Shown here piece after piece: positions 45,460 to 55,285 of a DNA stretch of 64,000 nt (its first letter is position 1; the number at the start of each line of letters is the position of its first letter). The notes beneath the pieces were generated by a model. That model had not been told where the DNA came from and ran no database searches. It saw nothing but the letters and a program-made list of their open reading frames with translations. Both the position numbers and the translations under genes were made by a program. The DNA is from Neobacillus rhizophilus (lineage in GTDB: Bacteria > Bacillota > Bacilli > Bacillales > Cytobacillaceae): contig NZ_JAGYPF010000002.1 in assembly GCF_018343535.1 (NCBI RefSeq), forward strand, positions 770,103 through 834,102. The letters run 5' to 3'.

Positions 45460-46377
45460 TTATTTTATTTGTAACTTTTCTTTAAATTTATTTTTACCTG
45501 TTAAACCATGGTAAAAATACTTGGCAAACTTTAAGCCATCTTTTTTAATAACCCCGCGATAAACAGCATAGATAAATAAATAAGGATAAAAAATAAAAAG
45601 CTGCTTTAAATTAGCATTTCTCTTCATAAATAATACTACATTTCTATACATAAAATACTCTGACAATCCTGAAACCTGATTGATTGAAGCGGATCCTTTA
45701 TGAATAACCTTTGCATTACAGTTGCAAATTACTTCATAACCCTTTTTCTTTATATTTAAACACCATTCTGTTTCTTCATAGAATAAAAAGTAGTCTTCTG
45801 GAATATACCCGACTTCGTCGAGAATTTTAGTATGAAATAACATACATGCTCCACCAACGTAGTCACAAGAAATAATTTCCCCGCTAACCTTGTCCTCGTG
45901 TACCCTGTTATTTAATACTTTTACTCTTCCAGTATTAAAGTCGATCATTGCACCAGTTGATTGCACAATTTCAGGTTCATTAAATTCACATACTCTTGGT
46001 CCGACAACACCTACATTTGGATGTGTTACCATATAGTCCATTAATTTTTGTAAAAAATCCGGATTCGTAATCACGTCATTGTTAAGGATACAAATATAGT
46101 CAGCATTTTCAGCTTTAGCGAGTTTCAGGCCGACATTATTCCCGCCAGCATAACCTAAATTTGCCCCGGTTTGTATAAATATATGATGTGGGAATCTTTG
46201 CTTTAAAACAGTTTCTGAATTATCTTTAGAAAAGTTATCAACGATAATAACCTTAAAATTCATGTAGTTTATTTTTTCTACCGATTCTATACAGGCAATT
46301 GTGTCGTTTGGATTATTGTAGTTTAGAATTACAAAATAAACAGAAGGAATAGGTTTATTATTATTTTCCAAATCCAT
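45460..46377 (-). CDS. Family 2 glycosyltransferase (rhamnosyltransferase-like)
   Basis: 305 residues, GT-A fold, cytoplasmic with a membrane-associated C-terminus. The nucleotide-sugar site begins FVILNYNNPNDT; VDNFSKDNS holds the first Asp, and the DxD-type metal motif is in CILNNDVITNPDF. GYAGGNNVGLKLA and the acceptor loop FLFYEETEWCLNIKKKGY match WbbL-like rhamnosyl- and related transferases. A donor of dTDP-L-rhamnose is possible because rfbACBD lies 12 kb away. ATG 46377 has GAGGGG 2-7 bases upstream. Last gene of the leftward wzx-associated group. Confidence 0.87.
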   Translation of the reverse strand: MDLENNNKPIPSVYFVILNYNNPNDTIACIESVEKINYMNFKVIIVDNFSKDNSETVLKQRFPHHIFIQTGANLGYAGGNNVGLKLAKAENADYICILNNDVITNPDFLQKLMDYMVTHPNVGVVGPRVCEFNEPEIVQSTGAMIDFNTGRVKVLNNRVHEDKVSGEIISCDYVGGACMLFHTKILDEVGYIPEDYFLFYEETEWCLNIKKKGYEVICNCNAKVIHKGSASINQVSGLSEYFMYRNVVLFMKRNANLKQLFIFYPYLFIYAVYRGVIKKDGLKFAKYFYHGLTGKNKFKEKLQIK

Positions 46378-46453
46378 TTCCCCTCACTTTTTTATATTTT
46401 TTGGTATTCATTGAACTATTAGGGCTTGAAAAGATTAAATCTATTGAATAAAA

Positions 46454-47893
46454 TTATCTGCCTCGTATAACCAATTTATTGTTTAGTTTATTAAAAATCA
46501 TGAAAACAATTGAATCCTTTACTACTATTAACCCTGCCAAATATACGACTGCAGCAATAAATAATTGGATGAAAGTCAGCAAGAACGGGCTTACATTGAT
46601 TATACTTCCAGCTACACTAACAGAGAAATAAACCAAAATACTTAAACAAAAGTATTTTGTAAACATTTTTGAGAAAGTTTTCAGTTCAAAATATTTTCTA
46701 GCAAAATACATCTGAATCATTGCGCCTGAAGCTTCAGCGACCAATAGGGCAATAGTTGTAGCTGTACTTGCCATATATGAAACTAAAAGGATATTTGCAA
46801 TTAAGCTTAGGAGCGCACCGATAGTAATGGATACAGCATATTTATTATTCTGGTTTGTTGAAACTAATATTTGAATACCAAATATATTTGCTAAACCAAC
46901 AAAAAATATAACTGGGCTCATTATATTAAGTAAATTAATTACGGTTTTAAATTCATTTCCTAAGAACCAAGTAACGAAATTAGACGATATCGCCATCAAA
47001 CCTAATGTCATAGGCAATGTAATCATTAATACAAATTGAAGGGCATAGTTAATGTATTTTTTCATTGAGTCAATATTCCCTAGAGCAAATTCTTTTGCCA
47101 TTCTTGGAAGTAAAACTGAACCTAATGATGTGATAAATCCTAAGGCTATTCGAATAACCTTATCTGCTTGGTTGTAATACCCAACTTCAACTTTTCCAGA
47201 AACATGTCCTAAAACAATTTTGTTCACAAGAATATATACCTGAATCATAATTTGGGGTAAAAATAAGCTAATTATTGGTGCAATATGCACTTTTATGTCT
47301 CTAAAAGTTGTTCTTTTGAACGAAACCACTTTTAACAATGGAATCCACATAATTAGTTGACCCATGAAGAGCGTACTCGCATTAATCAAAATATAAAGAC
47401 TTAAATCTTCAATACTTTTTACAAGAGTAAAAATTAAAATAATACTTACTACTCTTATTAGTATATTCCTCATTGTGATGCTCTTAATTTGTTCCATCCC
47501 TATAAAATACCAAGAAATGTCAATTGTAGTAGCGATTAAGGTGAAAATATGAATGAAAAATAACATTTTATTATCAGCGACAGTAAATATAAATATTACA
47601 TAACACAATGTGGTAAGCAATGAAATGGATAGTTGTACACAATAAATGGACCAGAATTCTTTAGAACGCTCGTTCTGGTCTAATTTTGTTGCTATTTGTC
47701 TACTACCGTAAATCGGGATACTTAAAGCAGCAAAGACTATGAATAACTGAACGATAGATAATACATACGCATCAGTTCCAACACCTTCTGGTTTAAGTAC
47801 TCTTGAAACATATGGGGTAGTAATAAATGGTGTTATAACAATCAATAATTGATATACGACAGTAAATAAATAATTTGATATAAGTTTGCCCAT
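46454..47893 (-). CDS. Polysaccharide flippase (Wzx, MOP/PST family)
   Basis: A 479-residue membrane protein with about 12-14 helices. The N-terminal pattern reads YLFTVVYQLLIVITPFITTPY through RVLKPEGVGTDAY, typical of oligosaccharide flippases, with SRQIATKL and the basic loop near residue 80. It moves undecaprenyl-linked repeat units to the outer leaflet for the Wzy-like polymerase at 55-56.6 kb. ATG 47893 has AAGGAT about 13 bases upstream, a long spacing. It lies 76 bases upstream of the GT2 gene and is probably co-transcribed with it. Confidence 0.88.
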   Translation of the reverse strand: MGKLISNYLFTVVYQLLIVITPFITTPYVSRVLKPEGVGTDAYVLSIVQLFIVFAALSIPIYGSRQIATKLDQNERSKEFWSIYCVQLSISLLTTLCYVIFIFTVADNKMLFFIHIFTLIATTIDISWYFIGMEQIKSITMRNILIRVVSIILIFTLVKSIEDLSLYILINASTLFMGQLIMWIPLLKVVSFKRTTFRDIKVHIAPIISLFLPQIMIQVYILVNKIVLGHVSGKVEVGYYNQADKVIRIALGFITSLGSVLLPRMAKEFALGNIDSMKKYINYALQFVLMITLPMTLGLMAISSNFVTWFLGNEFKTVINLLNIMSPVIFFVGLANIFGIQILVSTNQNNKYAVSITIGALLSLIANILLVSYMASTATTIALLVAEASGAMIQMYFARKYFELKTFSKMFTKYFCLSILVYFSVSVAGSIINVSPFLLTFIQLFIAAVVYLAGLIVVKDSIVFMIFNKLNNKLVIRGR

Positions 47894-48056
47894 TTAACGG
47901 AATCAAATCCTTTTTTTGTTTAGCATTTTATTGGCATAATCAATATGATTTGCTTTATAAGAGTAGCATTAAACGTTATTATAAACAACGATAATACATA
48001 TTTCTACATGAATAGACAAGAAATTTTTATGTAGTTCCAATTACCTCTTCTAATAT

Positions 48057-48092
48057 AAAAAAGGCTGTCTGTGAATTAGACAGCCTTTCATT
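48057..48092 (-). terminator. Rho-independent terminator
   Basis: AAAGGCTGTCT pairs with AGACAGCCTTT, and T6 follows on the minus strand. It ends the glycosyltransferase gene at 48127-49197, separating it from wzx. Confidence 0.9.
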
Positions 48093-48126
48093 ATGGATGG
48101 TTTGAAAAAAAGCAAGCGGCGTTTTT

Positions 48127-49197
48127 TTACAGATCATTTAATTTTTCAATCATAACATTGGTTCTTTTATCCCAAGTATTTTCTTTAAGGAATTCTAATC
48201 TTTGGTCTTGACTGTACTTCAGCTCATTATTTGCAATTAAGCCTTTTAGAACATTAATATACTCGTCCGTATTATTATAAAAACAAACAAAATCATTAAA
48301 TCTTTGAATTTCTTTATAATAAATAGTAATTATATTTTTGTTGAAATTGATGTATTCATATAATTTGACTGGATCAACCGATTGAATTAATTCGTTTAAT
48401 TTGAAAGGCATTATCAGACAATCAACATCCTGAACAACATCATATAACTTACTATGATTTATAGGTCCATGGAAAATTATTTTTTCATTTTCCGGGATTT
48501 CACATTCTATTGGTCCGAAAAAATGATACTCCAAATTATTTATTTCATTAAGACTTTTCTTGATAGTATCAAAATTAACCCATTCGGAGATTGTTCCAAT
48601 ATAAGCAACTTTAAAATCTTTTAGTGGCTGTTGTTTTTTATCCACTGCATCAATGATTTTACCATTATAACCATTTCTGATTAAAACTGTTTTATTGGAA
48701 TTGCAGCCTCTATCAATAATTTTATTTTGGAGATTCTTACTCGAGACAAATATAATGTCAGAGTCATGTAACAACTGTCTTTCAGAAATATCAAGATTTT
48801 TTTTAACGCTCGGAATGTAATTAAACCCTTGGACATCATCCATACAATCATAAATAATTTTGAACTTATTTATGTTTCTTTTCGGAATATAGTCATAAAG
48901 TGAAGGATGAGTGATCCAAATAATGTTGGGCCTAATCACCTTCAAAATTATTGAGAAAATCATCTGTTGAATAAAGCTATTCAAAGAATGGAAAATCTTC
49001 ATGCGTTTCAATGGAAGTACGATTATTGGAAACTTTTTAGTTTTTGAAGGATTTGAAGTGATTACTTTTCTGCTGCGTGCGAACTGGTAAAACACTGTCA
49101 CATCAAATACAGTATCCAGCTTCTCAGCAATAAAATGGGGACGTTGTTTTATCCAGCCCCAATCAACGTGCATAAGGTATAAAACTCTTTTCTTCAT
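48127..49197 (-). CDS. Glycosyltransferase, GT-B fold (GT4/GT1-like)
   Basis: 356 residues. The N-terminal Rossmann-like half starts KKRVLYLMHVDWGWIKQRPH, a pattern typical of family 1/4 transferases annotated with WIKQRPQ. DIIFVSSKNLQNKI is followed by the second half with KVAYIGTISEWVNF, FHGPINHSKLYDVV and VDPVKLYEYINFNKNII (EX7E-like nucleotide-sugar site). Start chosen at ATG 49197, 5 bases after AAAGGGG; the ORF is open to 49245 without a ribosome site. The sugar is unknown. Divergent from the epimerase cluster. Confidence 0.82.
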   Translation of the reverse strand: MKKRVLYLMHVDWGWIKQRPHFIAEKLDTVFDVTVFYQFARSRKVITSNPSKTKKFPIIVLPLKRMKIFHSLNSFIQQMIFSIILKVIRPNIIWITHPSLYDYIPKRNINKFKIIYDCMDDVQGFNYIPSVKKNLDISERQLLHDSDIIFVSSKNLQNKIIDRGCNSNKTVLIRNGYNGKIIDAVDKKQQPLKDFKVAYIGTISEWVNFDTIKKSLNEINNLEYHFFGPIECEIPENEKIIFHGPINHSKLYDVVQDVDCLIMPFKLNELIQSVDPVKLYEYINFNKNIITIYYKEIQRFNDFVCFYNNTDEYINVLKGLIANNELKYSQDQRLEFLKENTWDKRTNVMIEKLNDL

Positions 49198-49784
49198 ACA
49201 AACCCCTTTCCGAAAGCTTTTCTTTGGTAAAAAATAAATATACATAGATTATGATTCTATTTGATACTTGCATAATTTCACTTATGCATAAAAAGAACAT
49301 AACGGTACTGAGTGAGAAGTAAATAAAATTGGTGTCCTTTTTCATTTAAATAATCATGATTTTTATTTTCCCTTTATTCCCTTTGATTAATTAATGTTAA
49401 TAAAATTTGTACATTATTTAAGTATATTATATTCACTTTAGGCAATCAACAATCAGATGATTAAATTCCTAAAGAATAGGGACCTTTCATGTAAAGTTGC
49501 TATTATCATCATGACCATATTGCTGGTAAGTTTCTTTATTTCCTTAAGTCAAAGTCACTTAATTGAACTAACTAACCGCATTTTAAAGTACAAATTTTGT
49601 TGTAATCTGTTATAATTAATTTTCGTTAAGTCAATAATTGTCGTTTTCTGCATCAATAATACATCTGTGAATGAATGACGTAGTTTTGAGAAAAATATTA
49701 TTAATTTATAATTAATCTTTTAGGAGTCGGAAGCTCAAAAGGGTATTAAAACACTTTTTAACTAAAAGAAAGAAGGAATTCACT
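49198..49784. other. Divergent intergenic region with extended -10 promoter
   Basis: 587 bases between divergent polysaccharide units. An extended -10 element TGTTATAAT at 49608-49616 points rightward, about 170 bases before the epimerase start, leaving a long untranslated leader. A weak 52-codon ORF (49457-49615) has no ribosome site. No known leader RNA was recognised. Confidence 0.45.
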
Positions 49785-50921
49785 ATGCTAAGAAATGTAC
49801 TTATTACAGGCGGAGCAGGCTTCATCGGAAGTAGCTTGGCTCTAAAATTATTGGAAAAGGGTTATAAAGTAACCGTTCTTGATAACCTATCACCACAAAT
49901 TCATGGGCAAGATGGAACCTCTTCAGAGTTATTTTTAAAAGTAAGAGATAAAGTGACTTTTATTAAAGGTGACGTTGTGAATGGCGATGACTGGAGAAAA
50001 GCTTTAAAGGGCCAGGATGTTGTCGTGCATCTAGCGGCTGAAACTGGCACAGGACAATCGATGTACGAAATCAATAAATACATAGATGTAAATATTAAAG
50101 GTACTTCCAATTTGTTGGATATTCTAACGAATGAAGAGCATCAAGTGAAAAAAATCATTATTGCCGCTTCAAGAGCTATCTATGGAGAAGGCATGTACCA
50201 TTGTTCCGAGCACGGTGTTGTCTATCCAACTGCAAGAGTTGAAGAAGACATGAGCAAAGGTGATTTTGAGGTCAAATGTCCGATATGCCATCAAAATGTG
50301 GAACTGATGGCAACCACAGAGGAAACAAAAATCCATCCAACATCTGTTTATGGCATTGCCAAACAGGTACAGGAGCAAATGTGCATGGTGGTTGGGAAAT
50401 CCTTAAACATTCCTGTTGTTGGATATCGCTATCAAAACGTATACGGACCGGGTCAATCGTTGAAAAACCCATATACAGGTATTCTGTCCATCTTCTCCAC
50501 CATCATCAAAAATGGGAATAACATCAATATCTTTGAGGACGGAAATGAATCAAGGGACTTTGTGTTCATTGATGATGTTGTCGATGCCACCATTTTGGGA
50601 ATTGAAAAAGACGAGGCAAACTTTGAAAGCTTCAATGTCGGAACAGGTGTCTGCACAGATGTTCTAACCGTTGCCAATACGTTAAAGGAAAAATACGGGT
50701 CCGATACTGAGATTGTCATCAGCGGCAATTACCGCTTAGGCGATATTCGTCATAACTACGCAGATCTGACAAAAATCCATGACAAGCTTGGATTTACTCC
50801 CAAGGTCAGCTTTGAAGAAGGAATCAGCAAGTTTGTCGATTGGGTGAATCAGCAGGAGGTTGTCGAGGATCAGTATCAAAAATCCATTGAAGAAATGAAG
50901 AAAAAAGGATTATATAAATAA
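49785..50921 (+). CDS. NAD-dependent sugar epimerase/dehydratase with zinc-ribbon insert (dTDP-L-rhamnose 4-epimerase-like)
   Basis: 378 residues, extended short-chain dehydrogenase. The N-terminal Rossmann motif is GGAGFIGSSLALKL, and the catalytic YGIAK (YxxxK) is near residue 190. Between the active-site serine region (AASRAIYGEG) and the tyrosine lies an insert with two cysteine pairs or near-pairs: C at YHCSEH and the CPIC knuckle (VKCPICHQN). This resembles zinc ribbons in dTDP-L-rhamnose 4-epimerase-type enzymes. It may make dTDP-6-deoxy-L-talose from the rfb product (inference). ATG 49785 has AAGAAGGAA upstream. First gene of a three-gene coupled unit. Confidence 0.85.
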   Translation: MLRNVLITGGAGFIGSSLALKLLEKGYKVTVLDNLSPQIHGQDGTSSELFLKVRDKVTFIKGDVVNGDDWRKALKGQDVVVHLAAETGTGQSMYEINKYIDVNIKGTSNLLDILTNEEHQVKKIIIAASRAIYGEGMYHCSEHGVVYPTARVEEDMSKGDFEVKCPICHQNVELMATTEETKIHPTSVYGIAKQVQEQMCMVVGKSLNIPVVGYRYQNVYGPGQSLKNPYTGILSIFSTIIKNGNNINIFEDGNESRDFVFIDDVVDATILGIEKDEANFESFNVGTGVCTDVLTVANTLKEKYGSDTEIVISGNYRLGDIRHNYADLTKIHDKLGFTPKVSFEEGISKFVDWVNQQEVVEDQYQKSIEEMKKKGLYK

Positions 50922-51973
50922 TGGAAGAAAAGTTAAAACACAAGAAAATTTTATTTTTATGTCCTTTATTTTTTAATTACCATAAAAAAATAATAAGGGC
51001 GATGGAAACAATGGGTGCGGAAGTCGATTTTTTCGATGAGCGCCCATCCAACACAGTAATGTCTAAAGCATTGTTACGAATTAATCGTAACTTTGTGAAA
51101 GGGCAAATTAAAAAGTATTATGAAGAAATTACGCAAAAAATAAGCAATAAGAAATATGATTGTATTTTTATTTGCCAAGCTGAAGCAACGCCGATTTGGT
51201 TTCTAAAGGAACTTAGAAGACTCAATCCCGATGCGCGGATGGTATTGATGCTTTGGGACTCTGTTGCAAATAAGGTCAACACTCTTGAAAAGCTGGAATT
51301 CTTTGATGAAGTCTTTTCGTTTGATAAACAGGATTGCGACAGGTTCGGTCTGACGTTCAGACCATTGTTCTACGATGTAGAATATGACCAGATTGCAAGG
51401 GAAACCACGCCCCTTGTTTTTGATTTGTTTTTTGTTGGAACGGTCCACAGTGATCGCTACCGGATTTTAAAAGAAGTGAAACAACAGTTTGAACGGAACG
51501 GGCATAAGGTTTTTTACTTTATGTATCTGCCGAGTAAGCTGATGTACTACCAACGCAAGCTTATGACTAACGATTTTGCCGGCAGTGATATTAGTGAGTT
51601 TTCGTTTATTGGGATGCCGAGCGAAAAGCTGACCGAGAAGTTGAAGCAGTCAAGAGCTGTCGTTGATATTCAACATCCAAATCAAACCGGTCTGACGATG
51701 AGAACGATTGAAATGCTTGGGGCAAATAAAAAGCTGATTACAACTAATAAAGATATCCGACATTATGATTTTTACCATCCAAACAATATTGTTATTGTCG
51801 ACAGAGAACATATTGAGGTCCCCCCTGAATTTATGTCGACGCCTTATGTACCGGTTGATAAAACAATCCGAAACCGTTATTCAATTGCCTACTTTGTTCT
51901 GGAGGTACTGGGTGTAACCGGCGAAAAAGAACATCATTATTATGTAGGAACAAATAGTGAGGGAAAACAATGA
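50921..51973 (+). CDS. Putative glycosyltransferase (CgeB-like)
   Basis: 350 residues. Begins KKILFLCPLFFNYHKKIIRAM. Features resemble CgeB/GT-B proteins and lipopolysaccharide or capsule synthesis proteins: MVLMLWDSVANKV, EVFSFDKQDCDRFG, LFFVGTVHSDRY, and the C-terminal DIQHPNQTGLTMRTIEMLGANKKLITTN, where the E of RTIEMLG sits in the usual nucleotide-sugar site. The start overlaps the preceding stop by one base and its stop overlaps the next start (ATGA), so all three genes are translationally coupled. Sugar specificity is unknown. Confidence 0.75.
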   Translation: MEEKLKHKKILFLCPLFFNYHKKIIRAMETMGAEVDFFDERPSNTVMSKALLRINRNFVKGQIKKYYEEITQKISNKKYDCIFICQAEATPIWFLKELRRLNPDARMVLMLWDSVANKVNTLEKLEFFDEVFSFDKQDCDRFGLTFRPLFYDVEYDQIARETTPLVFDLFFVGTVHSDRYRILKEVKQQFERNGHKVFYFMYLPSKLMYYQRKLMTNDFAGSDISEFSFIGMPSEKLTEKLKQSRAVVDIQHPNQTGLTMRTIEMLGANKKLITTNKDIRHYDFYHPNNIVIVDREHIEVPPEFMSTPYVPVDKTIRNRYSIAYFVLEVLGVTGEKEHHYYVGTNSEGKQ

Positions 51974-52686
51974 AGGTTTCAGTAGCAATGGCCACTTATA
52001 ACGGAGAGAAATATCTGAAACAGCAAATCGACAGCATCCTTTCACAATTGGATAAAGCTGATGAGCTGATTATTTCAGATGATCATTCAAAGGATAAAAC
52101 TATCTCTATTATCGAGAATTATATGAATGAAGATTCGCGGGTCAAGCTGTATATGAACAATGAATCAGGAGTGACCTCCAATTTTGAGAATGCCATCAAG
52201 CACACAAAAAATGATATTATCTTTTTAAGTGACCAGGACGATGTATGGAAGCCGGAAAAAGTTGATACGGTTAAATCCTACTATGAGAAAAATCCTAAGG
52301 TCCAAATGATTATGTCCGATATTACTGTTGTTGACAATCAGCTTAATCCGACCATCGAGTCCTTTTATGAATTTAGAGGAAGCCGTGCAGGTGTCATCAA
52401 AAATATTATTAAAAACAGCTATATTGGCTGCGCCATGTCATTTCGGAAAGAATTAAAGCCGAGAATCCTGCCGATTCCAAGGAATGTCCCGATGCATGAT
52501 ATGTGGATTGGGTTGGTGGCGGATATGAATCACGTTGCCCTTCTTATCACGGAAAAATTGATTTATTACCGAAGGCATGATGCAACTGTAACAACTGTCG
52601 AAAATAATTCTACTCTGAAGCAAAAGCTTCTCTGGAGATTCACCATTTCGAACTTGCTCATAAAGTCCTTTTTAAAACATAAATAG
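51970..52686 (+). CDS. Family 2 glycosyltransferase (rhamnosyltransferase-like)
   Basis: 238 residues, a short GT-A enzyme. SVAMATYNGEKYLKQQIDSI is the usual N-terminal signature, with IISDDHSKDKT and FLSDQDDVWKPEK (DxD-type motif) typical of rhamnosyl- and alpha-1,3-sugar transferases. NSYIGCAMSFRKEL and PMHDMWIG form the acceptor region. It ends near residue 238 with a basic amphipathic stretch. Coupled to the upstream gene by ATGA and followed by a terminator. Confidence 0.86.
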   Translation: MKVSVAMATYNGEKYLKQQIDSILSQLDKADELIISDDHSKDKTISIIENYMNEDSRVKLYMNNESGVTSNFENAIKHTKNDIIFLSDQDDVWKPEKVDTVKSYYEKNPKVQMIMSDITVVDNQLNPTIESFYEFRGSRAGVIKNIIKNSYIGCAMSFRKELKPRILPIPRNVPMHDMWIGLVADMNHVALLITEKLIYYRRHDATVTTVENNSTLKQKLLWRFTISNLLIKSFLKHK

Positions 52687-52691
52687 TTATT

Positions 52692-52729
52692 AAAAAAGTG
52701 TGTTTGCTAATTAGATAAACACACTTTTT
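52692..52729 (+). terminator. Rho-independent terminator
   Basis: AAAAAAGTGTGTTT pairs with AAACACACTTTTTT. Confidence 0.9.
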
Positions 52730-52803
52730 TAATTGAATTAGTAGATATAATCAGATTATTGTCAGATTTTGTACTTTTTTTAGTCGAATATTGTTATTTC
52801 CAG

Positions 52804-52832
52804 TTGAACTTATAAAACTAGAATATTATAAT
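52804..52832 (+). promoter_or_regulatory. Sigma-A promoter of the LCP gene
   Basis: TTGAAC, exactly 17 bases, TATAAT, 55 bases before the start codon of the LCP gene at 52887. Confidence 0.8.
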
Positions 52833-52886
52833 TTGGTTTATGATTGCTATTGAAATTTACTACCTGTAAAGAGGGGATCTATATAA

Positions 52887-53927
52887 ATGGAGAGATCGGT
52901 AAGGAAAAAAGATAAGAAGAAAAAGAAATGGCTTCGATATACGTTGTTTTCGCTCTTAATTCTATTAATTGGCGGAAGCGTATATTTCTACAACGTTTAT
53001 ACTGATGTTGCCCGTGCGGTTAATAAGATGAATAAACCAATTTCTAGAGAGATTTCCAAAAAACGTGTTGAACAGGTTGAATTTCACAAAAAGGATCCCA
53101 TTTCAATTTTAATGGTCGGAGTCGATGAGCGTAAAGGAGATAGCGGCAGGACAGATTCTATGGTAGTTTTAACGGTTAACCCTGAAAATAAAACTACTAA
53201 AATTTTAAGTATTTCACGTGATACTCGTACGAAAATTATGGACCCTGAAAAGACAGGTAGGGTTGTTCGTGTCGATAAAATTAACCATGCATACGCCTAT
53301 GGTGGAATTGAAATGAGTATTGAAACGGTAGAACACTTTTTAAACATTCCAATTGATTATTATGTTCAAGTAAACATGGAGAGTTTTAAGGATATAGTTG
53401 ATGCCGTTGGAGGGATTGATGTAGATAACAAATATGCTTTCGAACTTGATGGAGTATATCTTAAAAAAGGTCCACAGCACTTAAACGGTGAAAAGGCGTT
53501 GCAATATGCCCGAATGCGTAAAGCTGACCCGCGCGGTGACTTAGGACGTCAAGAAAGACAGCGCGAAGTTATTTCAAAAATTATTGATAAAGGAAAATCA
53601 ATTTCAACTTTAACCAATTACGATGATATCCTAGGTGCTCTTGAAAACAATATTAAAACTAATTTAACTCTAGACGATATTATTGGAATACAATCTGCGT
53701 ATAAACCGGCGGCAGAAACCATTGAAAAGCTTGAAATCCCTGGTGAAGGTAAAATGATAAACGGCGGCTGGTATTTTCTTGTAAGCGATGGAAATAGACA
53801 AGGTCTTTCGGACCAATTGCGTGAACAATTGGGACTTACTCCCGAACCTGTTGAAAAGTATAATATGCTTCCGGATACAAAAACAAATAATACTACAACT
53901 GGTCAAAATTTGGAAAGTGAACAGTAA
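52887..53927 (+). CDS. LytR-CpsA-Psr (LCP) family ligase in the polysaccharide locus
   Basis: 346 residues. A very basic cytoplasmic N-terminus (RSVRKKDKKKKKW) precedes a membrane helix (about 18-36) and the LCP domain (about 75-275) with GVDERKGDSGRTDS, SISRDTRTKI, KINHAYAYGG and RMRKADPRGDLGRQERQRE. A Thr/Asn-rich tail ends the protein. ATG 52887 has GAGGGG upstream and a consensus promoter. Its place between glycosyltransferase and polymerase genes suggests it attaches the polymer made here to peptidoglycan. It is similar to the LCP protein at 11368-12294 but has its own long tail. Confidence 0.92.
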   Translation: MERSVRKKDKKKKKWLRYTLFSLLILLIGGSVYFYNVYTDVARAVNKMNKPISREISKKRVEQVEFHKKDPISILMVGVDERKGDSGRTDSMVVLTVNPENKTTKILSISRDTRTKIMDPEKTGRVVRVDKINHAYAYGGIEMSIETVEHFLNIPIDYYVQVNMESFKDIVDAVGGIDVDNKYAFELDGVYLKKGPQHLNGEKALQYARMRKADPRGDLGRQERQREVISKIIDKGKSISTLTNYDDILGALENNIKTNLTLDDIIGIQSAYKPAAETIEKLEIPGEGKMINGGWYFLVSDGNRQGLSDQLREQLGLTPEPVEKYNMLPDTKTNNTTTGQNLESEQ

Positions 53928-53941
53928 AAGATACCATATTT

Positions 53942-53977
53942 GCCTTTACTAGCCTTACTGGTAAAGGCTTTTTTGTG
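53942..53977 (+). terminator. Rho-independent terminator
   Basis: GCCTTTACTAG pairs with CTGGTAAAGGC, then T6. Confidence 0.9.
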
Positions 53978-54039
53978 AAAAACATAGTTATATAAATATC
54001 ATTATAGGAAAATATAAGATACAAAATCCAACAAGATAA

Positions 54040-54048
54040 TGCTATAAT
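54040..54048 (+). promoter_or_regulatory. Extended -10 promoter of the acyltransferase gene
   Basis: TGCTATAAT, with a poor -35 (TACAAA) 17 bases upstream. Confidence 0.55.
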
Positions 54049-54131
54049 CTTCTTTGTGTTAAAAAAGCTTTATTGCTGGGATTTAGAGTATAAGCAAAAA
54101 AATACTTGGCAATGGAAAAGGTGGATGCTTA

Positions 54132-55214
54132 GTGTTTTTAAAAGGAAAAAGTATAGATCAATATATCACTACTAGAAAAAACAATTTAGATTTTATCCGT
54201 TTTATAGCAGCAGCCTTAGTTTTATTCTCGCATTCATATCCTTTAACGTTAGGGAACAATGGTTCTGAACCATTCGCAATTCTTACCAAGGGACAAATGA
54301 CATTTGGAGAATTTGCTGTCAGTATTTTTTTTGTTATAAGTGGATTTCTCATTACACAAAGCTTTGAACGTTCAAAGAGCCCAATTTCGTACTTTAAAGC
54401 AAGATTTTTGAGGATTTTCCCCGGTCTCATTTTTGTTGTGTTTTTATCCATTTTTTTATTGGGCCCCATTTTTACAGATTTAAGCTTGAAGGACTACTTT
54501 ACAGCACGTGATACTTATGAATATTTAAGCACTATTAGTTTGTACTGGATTCAGTATGACCTGCCCGGTGTTTTCCAAACAAATGTATGGCCTACAGCTA
54601 TAAATGGTTCGTTATGGACCCTATGGTATGAATTTTTCTTTTATATTGTTGTCGCTGTTCTGGGGGTCACCAGGCTTCTTAATAAAAGGATTGTATTATT
54701 TGTATTTATTCTTAACGCCGGCCTCCATTTCTTTAATAAAGACGATTTATATTATGATTTATTTCGTTATTTTAGTTCGGGGATGCTTTTTTATCTATTT
54801 AGAAAACAGATTAAGTTAAACGGAACGATAGCGATTTTGTCGTTTATAATACTACTATTGGCACCTAGCTTCGGTTATTTTGAATCCGCATTTTCCATTT
54901 TTGGTGCTTATCTTATTTTCTATTTAGGCTATGAAGCAAAGCTAGGGATGCACAATTTTAGTAAATATGGCGATTTTTCATATGGTATTTATATTTATGC
55001 ATTTCCAATTCAACAAATAATGGTTCATCTTTTTAATAATAAGCTATCACCTTTGGAGGACTTCTTTCTATCTCTTCCGTTTACATTGATATTTGCATTT
55101 ATTTCATGGCATCTAATTGAGAAAAATGCGCTTAAATTGAAGAACTTCTCACTAAACACAGAAAAAAAGTCTTTGATTAAAATCAGATATCATTCAAATA
55201 ATAAAAATATATAA
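54132..55214 (+). CDS. Acyltransferase 3 family membrane protein (O-acetyltransferase)
   Basis: A 360-residue protein with about ten helices. The family hallmark near the N-terminus is NLDFIRFIAAALVLFSHSYPL (the conserved R and H). AVSIFFVISGFLITQSF and the later SLWTLWYEFFFY are also characteristic. It probably acetylates (or otherwise acylates) sugars of the surface polysaccharide. GTG 54132 has AAGGTGG 8 bases upstream. First of a group with the polymerase and a glycosyltransferase. Confidence 0.9.
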   Translation: MFLKGKSIDQYITTRKNNLDFIRFIAAALVLFSHSYPLTLGNNGSEPFAILTKGQMTFGEFAVSIFFVISGFLITQSFERSKSPISYFKARFLRIFPGLIFVVFLSIFLLGPIFTDLSLKDYFTARDTYEYLSTISLYWIQYDLPGVFQTNVWPTAINGSLWTLWYEFFFYIVVAVLGVTRLLNKRIVLFVFILNAGLHFFNKDDLYYDLFRYFSSGMLFYLFRKQIKLNGTIAILSFIILLLAPSFGYFESAFSIFGAYLIFYLGYEAKLGMHNFSKYGDFSYGIYIYAFPIQQIMVHLFNNKLSPLEDFFLSLPFTLIFAFISWHLIEKNALKLKNFSLNTEKKSLIKIRYHSNNKNI

Positions 55215-55285
55215 ATTCGGTTGGTGGAATTGATATTTAAGATAAGGATAATACTCCGAGCAAGTTATAGGAGAGGGTTACTTTT

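Noticed and set aside
49163..49345. 60-codon minus-strand ORF before the glycosyltransferase
   Set aside because: No ribosome site and overlaps the glycosyltransferase start in another frame.
49457..49615. 52-codon plus-strand ORF with a hydrophobic stretch
   Set aside because: No Shine-Dalgarno and it overlaps the extended -10 promoter of the epimerase gene.
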